Positions 18,769 to 30,305 are shown, numbered from the stretch's first letter. The stretch is 64,000 nucleotides of DNA from Streptomyces ferrugineus (GCF_015160855.1 NZ_CP063373.1:8655001-8719000), one strand, 5' to 3'. Notes: a model not told the origin generated them from the sequence alone. Translations and numbers: made by a program.

Positions 18769-19882
18769 GCTGCTGAACGCGCTTCACGAACACGCCCGTT
18801 CGCAGAAGAAGTGGGACGGCACGCGTAAGACAAGCGTCTCCCTTCCGGATTTGCGCCGTGTCTTCCGTACGGTGCCCCATCCGAAGGTAGAGGACGAGTT
18901 GGAGTCGGTCGTTCTGAGCCGTCATCTGGACGAACTGTACGAGTGCGGAGCCATCATGGCGATGAAGGGCGACGACGGAGAGAAATTTCCGTTACCGAGG
19001 GGTGTGTGGGTGCTGCCCACCCACCAGGCGGCGAAGAAGGTGCGGGAGCCTCTTCCCCCCTTGCATCCGAAGATGCGCACGGTGGCCGGGTACTGGGACA
19101 ACGCCGCGCCCAGAACCCGGATCGGCTACCGCGCGGTCAACAACTGGTTCCTCTCCGAGCCTGACATGAATCCTGCGCCGAAACGTGAGCGTGCTCTTGA
19201 CATCTTCGGCAGTCGCACCTATTCGGGATGGTTCGATGCCGAAGAAAAGGCATTCGACGAGTTGGGTGGCCCGTTCTTCTCAGACCGGGAAGCCATGTAC
19301 AAGCTATTGCAAATGTATTCAGCGCCGCCTCAAATCCTCACCGAGAGACTCATCGCAGAGAGCGACGGTTACTACGGGCGGATCGGCGACGGTGACATTC
19401 TCCTAGTCGTAGAGAACGTCACCACATGCTGGTCGTTGATAGAGGCGTTGGACGAGATGAAGGACCACGCAGTCGGCTACGTGGCCTGTGGGATGGGAAG
19501 TTCGTTCTTGGCCTCACTCGCCGGTGTCAAGATGCTTCGACGCGGCAAGATCGCGGAGATCCGCTACTTCGGCGACCTCGACCCGACCGGATTGTCGATC
19601 CCGGCGGCGGCTGCCGAGGAGGCCGCCAAGGATAACGACCTCCCCACGGTTCTGCCTGCGGTCGGGCTCTACGACGCGCTGTTTGGCGTCGGCACCCCGT
19701 TGCGGCGCAAGGAGAGACGCCTTACGGCACAACAGGCAACCGACCGAGTCCGGTGGCTTGATCCTTCGCACCAGGCCCAAGCGACCACGTTGTTGTGCGG
19801 CGAAGATCGCCTCGCCCAGGAATGGGTCAACCTGCGGTATCTGAAGTCGAACAGCGAGTGGCTCAGGGACATGTACAGATGA
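18740..19882 (+). CDS. jetD: Wadjet JetD (MksG, TOPRIM nuclease)
   Basis: 380 aa from TTG 18740, chosen because the strong SD GAGGAAGAGAG lies just before it; an ATG at 18692 in frame lacks an SD. The C-terminal half is a TOPRIM domain: Glu in LLVVENVTTC (about residue 225) and Asp-x-Asp in RYFGDLDPTGL (about 279-281). JetD cuts the plasmid held by the SMC complex. Codon 18992-18994 is TTA (FPLPRG), a rare bldA-decoded codon. It overlaps jetC by 29 bases and the STAND gene by 4. Confidence 0.85.
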   Translation: MTDLSRPARELLNALHEHARSQKKWDGTRKTSVSLPDLRRVFRTVPHPKVEDELESVVLSRHLDELYECGAIMAMKGDDGEKFPLPRGVWVLPTHQAAKKVREPLPPLHPKMRTVAGYWDNAAPRTRIGYRAVNNWFLSEPDMNPAPKRERALDIFGSRTYSGWFDAEEKAFDELGGPFFSDREAMYKLLQMYSAPPQILTERLIAESDGYYGRIGDGDILLVVENVTTCWSLIEALDEMKDHAVGYVACGMGSSFLASLAGVKMLRRGKIAEIRYFGDLDPTGLSIPAAAAEEAAKDNDLPTVLPAVGLYDALFGVGTPLRRKERRLTAQQATDRVRWLDPSHQAQATTLLCGEDRLAQEWVNLRYLKSNSEWLRDMYR

Positions 19883-21768
19883 ACGAGAGCTTTGCGCTCC
19901 CGCACCGCGATCCGAGTTTCCTCGGACGGGCCGAACTGGTGGACGACGTTCTTCCCGGGTATCTGGATCGGGCAGACGACGGCGTACCGGTCGTACTCAA
20001 CGGGCGAGTGGGCATCGGGAAGACAATGGTGAGCAGTGAACTGGCTCATCGGCTGCACTCTCGGTACCCAGACGTGAGCTGGATCGACGTGACAACTGCC
20101 GGTTCCGGTCAACCGGCCGAACGGATCGCCGCCTGCCTGACCACCATCCGCGGAAGCACAGGACCTCATCTTCTGGTGCTGGACGGGGTGTCGGACCCGG
20201 ACGAGGTCGTCCGGCATCTGCCCCGGGACGAAACCAAAGTACTGATCACATCGCGGGCCGACACCGGGGTCTGGCATCGGATCGCTCGTGTGATCCAGGT
20301 TCCGGTGCTGCCCCGAGAGGAGTCGGTACGCCTGCTGAGGACACGAGTCCATGGACTCACAGAAGCCGACGCCACGCGTCTGGCCGGTGAGTTGGACGAC
20401 CTGCCGCTTGCCATGGAGAACGCAGCGAGTTGGCTGACGAGCGGCATGACGCCAGGGCAAGTACTGGAACAGTTGAAGTCGAGTGCTTCGAAAATCCTCA
20501 GTGGGTATCGCGCATCCGATTTCCCAAGATCGCTGGCAGGCCGACTGTTGAAGGCAACGAGTGCGCTTGCGAGCGGATCAGAGGAAGATCGGCGGATGCT
20601 TCATCTCCTTCACGCACTGGCCGTTCTCGGCCCCGATCCGTTTCCTACCCGCGCACTGAGGGGGGACCGCTGGGAAGTATCGGATTCGGATGCGCAGTAC
20701 CTCCTGACCATTTGCGACCTGCATCGCAGGCTGGGAGGTCTACGTGATCGAGGGCTGATGATTTTGCAGACGGGGGCGGCGAGGCTCGATGAAATCAGTG
20801 GCGCAGTAATCCGCGACCTGCTCGTCGCCCGCCCTGAAGACGAGGCTGGCGCCTTCGCAATGGCGGAGCAGTTGTTGGTGGCAGTGACGCCAGAGCAAGC
20901 CGCGATGGAGGGAGCGTGGGGCGACTGGGCGCTGGTGACTCCATCCATCCTCGCTCTCGATCCTGCGAACGTCCACACGGCGCCTGGCCGCAAAGCGATC
21001 CTTGACACATACGGCTACTTGGTGGACATCGGCAGATATAAGGAGGCGATTGACGGCCTCCGCAATCTTCGCACTGCATGGGCGGATCACTTCGCTCAAT
21101 GTCGTGCCGACGAACTGGTGGTGATGTCAGTGCTGGCTCGCGCCCACTTCGGACGTGGGCACTACGAAGACGCCGAGCGACTCAACTTGCAGGTCTACTG
21201 GGAAAGGGAGCAAAACCTGGGGCCGAGCGATCCCAGCGCTCTGGCCGCGTCAGCGTATTGCGCGCTCGACCTCGGCGCCAAGGGCCACCACTCTGACGCG
21301 TGCCAGCTTGCCAAAGATTCCTGGCTGGAGCAGTGCAAGATTTTTGGCGAGGAAAGCCGGCCAGCAATGCGTACAGGAAGCTACCTGGCACGGCTTCAGA
21401 CGCCGCAGGACCCAGACCTCGCTTATCAACTGGGCCTGCACATTCACCGCCTCCAAATCGCCCACCTCGGAGTCCGCCATCAGCACACCCTGGACACAGC
21501 CCATCACCTGGCGCTCTGTCTCGTCGCTCTGAACGACTTCCGGAAAGCCCTCCCACTGTTGGAAGAGACCCTGAAATATCGGCAGGAGACCTTGCCTCCC
21601 GGTCATCCAGACACTCTCTGGACCGCCGCACACTGCTACCTGCTATCGGCGGACTTGGGTCGTCCGGTGCACCAATCGGCCGTGCGTTGGACCTGCGATG
21701 GCCTTCGCAGGATTTTCGACAGGGATCACCACGTCGTACGCCGCTTGATGGCAATGGCGAAGTATTGA
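19879..21768 (+). CDS. STAND ATPase (NB-ARC plus TPR) coupled to the Wadjet operon
   Basis: 629 aa from the ATG that overlaps the jetD stop (ATGA). P-loop GRVGIGKT (42-49), Walker B LLVLD (98-102), VLITSR (121-126) and the GLPLA-like DDLPLAMENAA (173-183) define an NB-ARC/AP-ATPase. The C-terminal 270 residues are TPR-like helical repeats (GRYKEAIDGLRNLR, GHYEDAERLNLQVY, NDFRKALPLLEETL). There is no N-terminal effector domain (no TIR, nuclease, protease or CHAT) and no transmembrane segment. It could be a sensor or regulator of the Jet complex, or an independent gene that travels with it; the tight coupling favours the former. Confidence 0.85.
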   Translation: MNESFALPHRDPSFLGRAELVDDVLPGYLDRADDGVPVVLNGRVGIGKTMVSSELAHRLHSRYPDVSWIDVTTAGSGQPAERIAACLTTIRGSTGPHLLVLDGVSDPDEVVRHLPRDETKVLITSRADTGVWHRIARVIQVPVLPREESVRLLRTRVHGLTEADATRLAGELDDLPLAMENAASWLTSGMTPGQVLEQLKSSASKILSGYRASDFPRSLAGRLLKATSALASGSEEDRRMLHLLHALAVLGPDPFPTRALRGDRWEVSDSDAQYLLTICDLHRRLGGLRDRGLMILQTGAARLDEISGAVIRDLLVARPEDEAGAFAMAEQLLVAVTPEQAAMEGAWGDWALVTPSILALDPANVHTAPGRKAILDTYGYLVDIGRYKEAIDGLRNLRTAWADHFAQCRADELVVMSVLARAHFGRGHYEDAERLNLQVYWEREQNLGPSDPSALAASAYCALDLGAKGHHSDACQLAKDSWLEQCKIFGEESRPAMRTGSYLARLQTPQDPDLAYQLGLHIHRLQIAHLGVRHQHTLDTAHHLALCLVALNDFRKALPLLEETLKYRQETLPPGHPDTLWTAAHCYLLSADLGRPVHQSAVRWTCDGLRRIFDRDHHVVRRLMAMAKY

Positions 21769-22179
21769 CCACACGACATCAAGTCCACCTTGTCTCGCAC
21801 GCTACGGCCGGAACGGACCGCAATCCAGCCAGAATGGCATTTCGCGAAGAGCTGATCCTTTCCCCTTCATTCTCCAATTACTCCGCGGCATCAAGCAGAA
21901 GGCACGACATCGTCAATCCGCTACGCAAGGTTGCCAAAAGACCGAGCGCTACCTGAAGTGGGATTCAAGAGGGCAAGGCTTCCTCGACGGCACCGAGCAT
22001 CAGCGCACACCGGGGGTGTCCCGACAGCCTCCGTCCAACGGGCCGGTGGCCTGGCCGACATCGCTGCCGGTATGCGTCGGATCGACGGGTATCGCTCGCC
22101 CAACGACACGGAAGGGGCCGAGTCCGAGAGGGCCCGACCCCAGATCCACGCATTTCTTTAACGCACGGCAATTCTCTGA
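21769..22179. other. Right end of element, no gene seen
   Basis: About 410 bases of relatively AT-rich sequence between the STAND gene and attR. Short open frames on both strands lack ribosome sites and codon bias. It may be the element's right arm with integrase arm-binding sites. Confidence 0.5.
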
Positions 22180-23268
<1,089 letters not shown>

Positions 23269-23484
23269 GTTGCGACTTCCCGTACGTGAGAGGACTTCTG
23301 GGGCTGGGCTGGGGCCCGGTCCTTCTTCGATCTTCGGTGCAGATGATGCAGACGCACGGGCCGATCCCCCAGTCTACGGCGTGCCGGCCCTGGGTCCGGC
23401 GGCCCTGTCGAACACCTGGCCAAGGTCCGCCCCCAGGCGTGTCTGAGGGCCGATTCGCCACATAAACCGACCTAGGTTGGACCA

Positions 23485-24255
23485 GTGGAGCAAGACAGGG
23501 CGCGACCTGCCGGGTACGAGTCGCCGCGCGGTACGCCGCCGCCGTTGCCGCCGCAGGCGGTGCGGGGTGGGAGTGGTGCGGGGCGGCGCGCGGGCGGGTT
23601 CGCGCGGGGTGAGCGCGGATGCGCGCCGGACGGGGTTGGTGTGGAGCGGGGCGAGGGGCGTACGGGGCGTGGCAGCAGCGGGGGCAGGAGTGGAGGTGGA
23701 GGTGGTGTGAAGCGGGCCGTGTGGGGCGGTCGGTCGTCCCGTGCTCCGGCCCAGCCCGCCCGCTCCACCCGGCCCGTCTCCCAGCGCCGGCCAAGTGCCG
23801 AGCAGGCGGCTGCGGCCGTACGGCGTCCCGGGCCGCCGGCCCCCGCGCCGCAGGCCCCGCGCCGGTTTCCCGACCCCCGGCTCACGGGGCTGGGCACCGG
23901 GCTGTTCTGCGGGGCCGTGATGCTGCTGCTCGGCTACCTCGACTCGCTGCTGTTCGGGTCGCTCACGCTGTACGGGGTGCTGTTCCTGCCGGTGTGTGCG
24001 CTGACCGCCGTATGGGTGCGCGAGGGCGATCTGCTGACCGCGCCGGTGGTCGTGCCGATCGCGTTCGCCGTGGGGCTGCTGCCGGTGGCCGACGGCGGCG
24101 GGGGGTTCGGCGGGCACCTGATGGGGCTCGTGACCGCCCTCGCCACCGAGGCCGGATGGCTGTACGGGGGGACGCTGATCGCCGGCCTCATCGTGATCGT
24201 ACGGAGAGTGCGGCTGGTGGCCCGGCGGGTGGCGGCCCGCCGTCGGCCGTCGTGA
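23485..24255 (+). CDS. Actinobacterial membrane protein of DUF6542 type
   Basis: 256 aa from GTG 23485. Residues 1-125 are a disordered Gly/Pro/Arg/Ala-rich cytoplasmic arm with several low-complexity tracts. From about 130 come four hydrophobic segments (LTGLGTGLFCGAVMLLLGYL, LYGVLFLPVCALTAVWV, VVPIAFAVGLLPV, LYGGTLIAGLIVIV) and a final basic tail. Function unknown. It converges on ppgK with only 7 bases between stops. Confidence 0.75.
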   Translation: MEQDRARPAGYESPRGTPPPLPPQAVRGGSGAGRRAGGFARGERGCAPDGVGVERGEGRTGRGSSGGRSGGGGGVKRAVWGGRSSRAPAQPARSTRPVSQRRPSAEQAAAAVRRPGPPAPAPQAPRRFPDPRLTGLGTGLFCGAVMLLLGYLDSLLFGSLTLYGVLFLPVCALTAVWVREGDLLTAPVVVPIAFAVGLLPVADGGGGFGGHLMGLVTALATEAGWLYGGTLIAGLIVIVRRVRLVARRVAARRRPS

Positions 24256-24262
24256 GCGGCGG

Positions 24263-25012
24263 CTAGCCGTCCGACTCCGCCGCGTGCATCGCCGCGCCCA
24301 CGATGCCGGCGTTGTTCTGGAGCTGGGCCGGGACGATCTCTGCCTTGATGCCCTCGATGTGGTGCAGGAACTTGTGGGACTTCCGGCTCACCCCGCCGCC
24401 GATGATGAACAGCTCCGGCGAGAACAGCATCTCGACATGGGCGAGGTACTTCTGGACGCGGTGCGCCCAGTGCTCCCAGCTCAGGTCCTCGTCCTCCTTG
24501 GCCTTGCTGGAGGCGCGCTTCTCGGCGTCATGGCCGTGCAGTTCCAGGTGGCCCAGCTCGGTGTTGGGGACCAGGGCGCCGTCGATGAAGACGGCGCTGC
24601 CGATGCCGGTGCCGAAGGTGAGGAGGATCACGGTGCCCTTGCGGTCGCGGCCCGCGCCGAAGTGCATCTCGGCGACGCCGGCCGCGTCCGCGTCGTTGAC
24701 CACGGTCACCGGGTGGCCGCCGAGGCGCTCGCCGAACAGTGCGCGGGCGTCGGTGTCGATCCAGCTCTTGTCGACGTTCGCCGCCGTACGGATCGTGGCA
24801 CCTCCGGTGACCACGCCAGGGAAGGTCAGCCCGACCGGGCCCCGCCAGCCGTAGTGCTCGACGACCTGCCGCACGCCGTCGGCCACCCCGTCGGGCGTGG
24901 CCGGCTGCGGGGTGAGCACCTTGAAGCGCTCCTCCGCGAGGTCGCCCCTGTCCAGGTCCACAGGGGCGCCCTTGATCCCGGATCCACCGATGTCCAAGCC
25001 GAAGATCTGCAT
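24263..25012 (-). CDS. ppgK: Polyphosphate glucokinase
   Basis: 249 aa ROK-family kinase without DNA-binding domain. Phosphate-binding motifs [12 protein letters not shown] at the N-terminus and [10 protein letters not shown] near residue 130, ELGHLELHG and a catalytic Asp in VVNDADAAG. The lysine-rich segment [20 protein letters not shown] is characteristic of PPGK. It phosphorylates glucose with polyphosphate or ATP and is the usual second glucokinase of actinobacteria. Confidence 0.93.
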   Translation of the reverse strand: MQIFGLDIGGSGIKGAPVDLDRGDLAEERFKVLTPQPATPDGVADGVRQVVEHYGWRGPVGLTFPGVVTGGATIRTAANVDKSWIDTDARALFGERLGGHPVTVVNDADAAGVAEMHFGAGRDRKGTVILLTFGTGIGSAVFIDGALVPNTELGHLELHGHDAEKRASSKAKEDEDLSWEHWAHRVQKYLAHVEMLFSPELFIIGGGVSRKSHKFLHHIEGIKAEIVPAQLQNNAGIVGAAMHAAESDG

Positions 25013-25041
25013 GGCCCTACGTTACGACGCAGGACTGACGG

Positions 25042-26058
25042 TCACTCCCCGGAGTCACCGGAGTCCGCGGCCCCGGTCCGCTCGGCGATCAGCGCCGCCG
25101 CCTCCTCGCGCAGGTCACGGCGGAGTTCCTTGGGCAGCGAGAAGGTGATCGACTCCTCGGCCGCCCGCACCAGCTCCACATCGCCGTAGCCGTGCTCGGC
25201 GAGCCACTGGAGGACCTCCTCGACCAGCACCTCCGGTACGGAGGCGCCGGAGGTGACGCCCACCGTCGTGACACCCTCGAGCCAGGCCTCGTCGATTTCG
25301 CTGGCGAAGTCCACGAGGTAGGCCTCGCGGGAGCCGGCCAGCTTGGCGACCTCGACCAGTCGCTTGGAGTTGGAGGAGTTGCGCGAGCCGACCACGATGA
25401 CCAGCTCGGCCTCGGCGCCCATCTGCTTCACCGCGAGCTGGCGGTTCTGCGTGGCGTAGCAGATGTCGTCGCTGGGCGGGGAGATGAGCTGCGGGAACTT
25501 CTCCTTCAGGGCGTCGACGGTCTCCATGGTCTCGTCGACGGAGAGGGTGGTCTGGGAGAGCCAGACGACCTTCGAGGAGTCGCGGACCTCGACCTTGGCG
25601 ACGTCGGACGGTCCGTCGACGAGCTGGATGTGCTCCGGTGCCTCGCCGGACGTGCCGATGACCTCTTCGTGGCCCTCGTGCCCGATCAGGAGGATGTCGT
25701 AGTCCTCCTTGGCGAAGCGGACGGCTTCCTTGTGGACCTTGGTGACCAGCGGGCAGGTCGCGTCGATGGTGGCGAGCCTGCCGCGCTCGGCCTCTTCGTG
25801 GACGACGGGGGCCACGCCGTGCGCCGAGAACATGACGATGTTGCCCGGCGGCACCTCCTCCGTCCGCTCGACGAAGACGGCGCCCTTCTTCTCCAGGGTC
25901 TGCACGACGTACCTGTTGTGGACGATCTCGTGGCGGACGTACACCGGAGCGCCGTACTGCTCCAGGGCTTTCTCGACGGCGATCACGGCGCGGTCCACAC
26001 CCGCGCAGTAGCCACGGGGGGCGGCGAGCAGGACACGGCGGCCAGGCGAAGCAGTCAT
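25042..26058 (-). CDS. ispH: 4-hydroxy-3-methylbut-2-enyl diphosphate reductase
   Basis: 338 aa from ATG 26058 (MTASPGRR; another ATG lies 9 bases upstream). Last step of the MEP isoprenoid pathway, giving IPP and DMAPP. The three cysteines that ligate the 4Fe-4S cluster are in [21 protein letters not shown] and [21 protein letters not shown] and [10 protein letters not shown] are further family motifs. Normal length. Confidence 0.95.
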   Translation of the reverse strand: MTASPGRRVLLAAPRGYCAGVDRAVIAVEKALEQYGAPVYVRHEIVHNRYVVQTLEKKGAVFVERTEEVPPGNIVMFSAHGVAPVVHEEAERGRLATIDATCPLVTKVHKEAVRFAKEDYDILLIGHEGHEEVIGTSGEAPEHIQLVDGPSDVAKVEVRDSSKVVWLSQTTLSVDETMETVDALKEKFPQLISPPSDDICYATQNRQLAVKQMGAEAELVIVVGSRNSSNSKRLVEVAKLAGSREAYLVDFASEIDEAWLEGVTTVGVTSGASVPEVLVEEVLQWLAEHGYGDVELVRAAEESITFSLPKELRRDLREEAAALIAERTGAADSGDSGE

Positions 26059-26278
26059 GCGTCCCATCGTAAGGGTGCGTTCGGGGGGTCGAAGGTCGCG
26101 CGGGTGACGGGTTGGTGGCGGGATCGGCCACGGGCTGTGAGGGGAGGGGGCGGGGGCGACGGAGGGGGCGTGAGGTCGTCCGGGGGAGCGGCACGGTGGC
26201 GCGGCGCGGGCCGTGTGTCTCCCGCCCCGCGCCCACCGGCCGACCGGCGTTGTCGGTGGTGGCCGTTACGCTCGGCGC

Positions 26279-27523
26279 ATGGCTGTGAACACGACCCCGG
26301 AGTCCCCCCTGCCCGTCGGCGAGGTGTCGCGGCTCATCGGGGGGTGGATCGATCGGCTCGGGGCGGTGTGGGTCGAGGGGCAGATCACTCAGTTGTCGCG
26401 GCGGCCCGGGGCCGGCGTGGTGTTTCTGACGTTGCGGGATCCCTCGTACGACATCTCGGTGAGCGTGACCTGCTACCGGCAGGTGTTCGACGCCGTCGCC
26501 GACGTGGTGAGCGAGGGCGCCCGGGTCGTCGTGCTCGCCAAGCCCGAGTGGTACGCCCCGCGTGGCCAGCTCTCCCTGCGCGCCACGGAGATAAGGCCCG
26601 TCGGCGTCGGTGAGCTGCTCGCGCGGCTGGAGATGCTGAAGAAGGCGCTCGCCTCCGAGGGGCTCTTCGCGCCGGAGCGGAAGAAGGCACTCCCCTTTCT
26701 TCCGCAGCTCATCGGCCTTGTGTGCGGCCGGGCGTCCGCCGCCGAGCGGGACGTCCTGGAGAACGCCCGCCACCGCTGGCCCGCCGTCCGCTTCGAGGTG
26801 CGCAACGTCGCCGTGCAGGGCGTGCACGCCGTGCCGCAGGTCGTGCAGGCGGTGAAGGAGCTCGACGAGATCGACGACGTGGACGTGATCATCGTCGCGC
26901 GTGGGGGCGGTAGCGTCGAGGATCTGCTGCCCTTCTCCGACGAGCAGCTGGTACGGGCCGTCGCCTCCTGCCGTACGCCCGTCGTGTCCGCCATCGGGCA
27001 CGAGCCCGACAATCCCCTCCTCGACCACGTCGCCGATCTGCGCGCCTCCACCCCGACCGACGCCGCGAAGAAGGTCGTACCGGATGTCGGGGAGGAGTAC
27101 GAGCGGGTGCGGATGCTGCGCGACCGGGCCCGGCGGTGTGTCGAGGGGTTCGTGGAGCGGGAGGAGCGCGGGCTCGCGCACGCCCTCGCGCGGCCCTCGA
27201 TAGAGGATCCGCACCGGATGATCGACGAGCGGGCCGATCATGTGGCCGCGCTCCTCGACCGCGGCCGGCGCTGCCTCGGCCACCTCCTCGACCGCGCCGA
27301 CTCCGAGCTGACGCACACGCACGCGCGCGTGGTGGCCCTCTCCCCCGCGGCGACCCTGAAGCGGGGGTACGCGGTGCTGCAGAAGGCCGACGGGCATGTG
27401 GTCCGGGATCCGGACGAGGTGACGGCGGACGAGGCGCTGCGGGCGCGGGTCGCCGAGGGGGAGTTCTCGGTACGGGTCGACGGACCGGGCGATGCACAGA
27501 GCGATGCACACAGCGATGCATAG
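26279..27523 (+). CDS. xseA: Exodeoxyribonuclease VII large subunit
   Basis: 414 aa from ATG 26279 ([10 protein letters not shown]); the TTACGCT just upstream makes a leaderless start possible. An OB-fold N-domain ([20 protein letters not shown]) is followed by the nuclease domain with [15 protein letters not shown] and [13 protein letters not shown]. It degrades single-stranded DNA with XseB. The last codons are a 12-bp in-frame repeat (GCGATGCACAGA type) encoding [10 protein letters not shown]. Confidence 0.95.
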   Translation: MAVNTTPESPLPVGEVSRLIGGWIDRLGAVWVEGQITQLSRRPGAGVVFLTLRDPSYDISVSVTCYRQVFDAVADVVSEGARVVVLAKPEWYAPRGQLSLRATEIRPVGVGELLARLEMLKKALASEGLFAPERKKALPFLPQLIGLVCGRASAAERDVLENARHRWPAVRFEVRNVAVQGVHAVPQVVQAVKELDEIDDVDVIIVARGGGSVEDLLPFSDEQLVRAVASCRTPVVSAIGHEPDNPLLDHVADLRASTPTDAAKKVVPDVGEEYERVRMLRDRARRCVEGFVEREERGLAHALARPSIEDPHRMIDERADHVAALLDRGRRCLGHLLDRADSELTHTHARVVALSPAATLKRGYAVLQKADGHVVRDPDEVTADEALRARVAEGEFSVRVDGPGDAQSDAHSDA

Positions 27524-27532
27524 GGTGGGCGC

Positions 27533-27787
27533 ATGACCAGCAAGGTGGATGAGGCACTCGGGTACGAGCAGGCCCGGGACGAGCTGATCGAGGTCGTACG
27601 GCGGCTGGAGGCGGGCGGTACGACGCTGGAGGAGTCTCTCGCGCTCTGGGAGCGGGGCGAGGAGCTGGCCAAGGTGTGCCGGCGCTGGCTGGACGGGGCG
27701 CGGGCGCGGCTGGACGCGGCCCTCGCCGAGGAGGCCGAGGCCGAGCAGGCGCTGGCCGAGCGCGCGGACGGTGCGGGCGACTCGTAG
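27533..27787 (+). CDS. xseB: Exodeoxyribonuclease VII small subunit
   Basis: 84 aa, normal for the family: [20 protein letters not shown] and [15 protein letters not shown] are the diagnostic helices that pack on XseA. It starts 9 bases after the xseA stop, so the two are co-transcribed. Confidence 0.95.
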   Translation: MTSKVDEALGYEQARDELIEVVRRLEAGGTTLEESLALWERGEELAKVCRRWLDGARARLDAALAEEAEAEQALAERADGAGDS

Positions 27788-27851
27788 GGCGGGTCCCGCG
27801 TCGTCGTTCTTTGGTGAGGTTGTGAAGCGGATCACCACACCCCATTTTTTG

Positions 27852-27880
27852 TTGAAGGTTGAACTTGTCTCGCGTACCGT
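27852..27880 (+). promoter_or_regulatory. Vegetative-type promoter of nitroreductase gene
   Basis: TTGAAG (27852-27857), 17 bases, TACCGT (27875-27880). This would give a leader of about 50 bases with GAGAAGG 8 bases before ATG 27938. The -35 region is embedded in a T-rich stretch, rare here, and contains repeated TTGAA. Confidence 0.55.
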
Positions 27881-27937
27881 CGAGAACGTCAAGCGGACCC
27901 CGGTCCGCGTACACGCACACCCCGAGAAGGTTCACGC

Positions 27938-28528
27938 ATGTCTCTCGTTCTTGACCCCGCCGCCCAGGACCTGCTGTTCCGCGAGGCCCGCACCGCGAAC
28001 ACGTTCACCGACGAGCCGGTGACCGAGGAGCAGATCCAGGCGATCTACGACCTGGTCAAGTACGGCCCCACCGCCTTCAACCAGACCCCGCTGCGCATCA
28101 CCCTGGTCCGCTCCGCCGAGGCCCGTGAGCGCCTGGTGCGGCACATGGCCGAGGGCAACCAGGCCAAGACCGCCACCGCGCCGCTGGTCGCGATCCTCGC
28201 CGCGGACAACGAGTTCCACGAGGAGCTGCCGACCCTGTTCCCGGCGTTCCCGCAGGCCAAGGACGTCTTCTTCAGCGAGCGCCCGGCCCGCGAGAACGCC
28301 GCCGGGCTGAACGCCGCCCTCCAGGCCGCGTACTTCATCGTCGGCGTCCGCGCCGCGGGGCTGGCCGCCGGCCCGATGACCGGCTTCGACTTCGAGGGCG
28401 TCCGCAAGGAGTTCCTGGACGACGACCACACCCCGCTGATGGTCGTCAACATCGGCAAGCCGGGCGCCGACGCCTGGTACCCGCGCTCCCCGCGGCTGGA
28501 CTTCGACCAGGTCGTCACCACGGTCTGA
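27938..28528 (+). CDS. RutE/HadB-like nitroreductase (malonic semialdehyde reductase family)
   Basis: 196 aa FMN-dependent nitroreductase fold. TANTFTDEPVTEEQ, YGPTAFNQTPLRI and GLAAGPMTGFD match the subfamily that includes malonic semialdehyde reductase RutE. No other rut gene is adjacent, so a general NAD(P)H-dependent reductase role is as likely. Single-gene unit with its own promoter and terminator. Confidence 0.85.
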   Translation: MSLVLDPAAQDLLFREARTANTFTDEPVTEEQIQAIYDLVKYGPTAFNQTPLRITLVRSAEARERLVRHMAEGNQAKTATAPLVAILAADNEFHEELPTLFPAFPQAKDVFFSERPARENAAGLNAALQAAYFIVGVRAAGLAAGPMTGFDFEGVRKEFLDDDHTPLMVVNIGKPGADAWYPRSPRLDFDQVVTTV

Positions 28529-28561
28529 ACCGACCACGGAAGACACGACGGATGACAAAAG

Positions 28562-28587
28562 GGCCCCCGGCCGGAACGCCGGGGGCC
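28562..28587 (+). terminator. Terminator hairpin after nitroreductase gene
   Basis: GGCCCCCGGC / GCCGGGGGCC, 10-bp perfect stem with a 6-base loop, preceded by AAAA. It lies between converging genes and may serve both. Confidence 0.7.
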
Positions 28588-28605
28588 TTCGTCATGCCAG
28601 GAGCG

Positions 28606-29127
28606 TCACTGCGCCTTGAGCGCCTTCGCCATCCGCGTCAGCTGCTCGAACGACCCCGTGCCCGCCACCACGGTCGTCGCACCCTTCTCCTGGTGCACGA
28701 GCGCGTCGTAGCGGCCGCCCGTGTAGCGCGTCCACGTCCGGTCGCCGATCTTCTCGGTGACCTCGGTCGCCCGCCCGCCCTGGGTGGCCTTCTCCAGGAA
28801 CGTCGCCGGCTTCTCGGCCGACTGCTCGACCTGGACGTAGTCCCCGCCGGCGGTGTGGAAGCCGAGATGCCAGGCGTCGAATTCGTCGCCCCTGAAGCGG
28901 ACGGACGTCGCCTTCCAGGAGTCGGGCAGTCCCTCGGGCGCCACCACGGGGTACGACGCCGCACGGCTGGCCGTGAGCAGTTCGACGCGGTAGTCGACCC
29001 GGGGGAGTTCGGGAGCGCTGTCGTCATGGGGGACGAAGATGTAGATGACTCCCGCCGCGAGCAGGGTCACCCCGAGGGAGAGGACCATGTTGCGGACCGA
29101 CTTCTGCTTACCGTTCGAACCTGCCAC
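28606..29127 (-). CDS. Membrane-anchored DUF4245 protein
   Basis: 173 aa. One N-terminal membrane anchor (MVLSLGVTLLAAGVIYIFV), then an extracytoplasmic domain with YPVVAPEGLPDSWKATSVRF, which is the DUF4245 hallmark in actinobacteria, and TWTRYTGGRYDALV. Function unknown. Divergent from glpX with about 125 bases between starts. Confidence 0.8.
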   Translation of the reverse strand: MAGSNGKQKSVRNMVLSLGVTLLAAGVIYIFVPHDDSAPELPRVDYRVELLTASRAASYPVVAPEGLPDSWKATSVRFRGDEFDAWHLGFHTAGGDYVQVEQSAEKPATFLEKATQGGRATEVTEKIGDRTWTRYTGGRYDALVHQEKGATTVVAGTGSFEQLTRMAKALKAQ

Positions 29128-29254
29128 GCCCCCTATCGTCGCAGGTGCCCCGCCCGCTCATCCGTGGGGTCCCCTGCTCATTCTGCGTGCCCGAGGATAG
29201 AGTCAGGGTCGTCACCCTCATCCGGCCGTCGTCGTATCAGAAAGGTGCGCCTCG

Positions 29255-30292
29255 ATGACCGAGAATCATCATCATCTGCCGTCCGAGCTCGAAGTCCCCA
29301 GTGAAGCTCCCGACCGCAACCTCGCCCTGGAGCTGGTCCGTGTGACCGAGGCGGCGGCGATGGCCGCCGGCCGCTGGGTCGGGCGCGGCGACAAGAACGG
29401 CGCCGACGGTGCCGCGGTGCGCGCCATGCGGACTCTCGTCCACACCGTGTCGATGAACGGCGTCGTCGTCATCGGTGAGGGCGAGAAGGACGAGGCGCCG
29501 ATGCTCTTCAACGGCGAGCGCGTCGGCGACGGGACCGGGCCGGAGTGCGACATCGCCGTCGACCCGATCGACGGGACCACCCTGACCGCGAAGGGCATGC
29601 CCAACGCGATCGCCGTCCTCGCGGCCGCCGACCGGGGGTCGATGTTCGACCCGTCCGCCGTCTTCTACATGGACAAGCTGGTCACGGGCCCCGAGGCCGC
29701 CGACTTCGTCGACATCAACGCGCCCGTGGAGGTCAACATCCGCCGGGTCGCCAAGGCGAAGCGGTCGACGCCGGAGGACGTGACGGTGGTCATCCTCGAC
29801 CGGCCCCGGCACGAGGGCATCATCAAGGAGATCCGGGACGCGGGCGCGCGGATCAAGCTGATCTCCGACGGCGATGTCGCGGGGTCGATCTACGCGCTGC
29901 GCGAGGGCACCGGCGTCGACATGCTGCTCGGCATCGGCGGTACGCCGGAGGGGATCATCTCGGCCTGTGCCGTGAAGTGCCTCGGCGGCACCATCCAGGG
30001 CAAGCTGTGGCCGAAGGACGACGAGGAGCGGCAGCGCGCGATCGACGCCGGGCACGACCTCGACCGGGTGCTGATGACCGATGACCTGGTGGCCGGGGAC
30101 AACGTGTTCTTCGTGGCGACCGGGATCACCGACGGTGAGCTGCTGCGGGGGGTGCGGTACCGGTCGGAGACCGCGACCACCGACTCGATCGTGATGCGGT
30201 CGAAGTCGGGGACGGTGCGGCGGATCGACTCCGAGCACCGGCTGAGCAAGCTGCGGGCGTACAGCGCGATCGACTTCGACAGGGCGAAGTAG
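29255..30292 (+). CDS. glpX: Fructose-1,6-bisphosphatase class II
   Basis: 345 aa. Metal and substrate motifs: [33 protein letters not shown] and [20 protein letters not shown]. It is the gluconeogenic FBPase of actinobacteria. SD AAGGTGCG precedes ATG 29255. A strong terminator follows. Confidence 0.95.
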   Translation: MTENHHHLPSELEVPSEAPDRNLALELVRVTEAAAMAAGRWVGRGDKNGADGAAVRAMRTLVHTVSMNGVVVIGEGEKDEAPMLFNGERVGDGTGPECDIAVDPIDGTTLTAKGMPNAIAVLAAADRGSMFDPSAVFYMDKLVTGPEAADFVDINAPVEVNIRRVAKAKRSTPEDVTVVILDRPRHEGIIKEIRDAGARIKLISDGDVAGSIYALREGTGVDMLLGIGGTPEGIISACAVKCLGGTIQGKLWPKDDEERQRAIDAGHDLDRVLMTDDLVAGDNVFFVATGITDGELLRGVRYRSETATTDSIVMRSKSGTVRRIDSEHRLSKLRAYSAIDFDRAK

Positions 30293-30305
30293 CCGGCGCA
30301 CAGCC

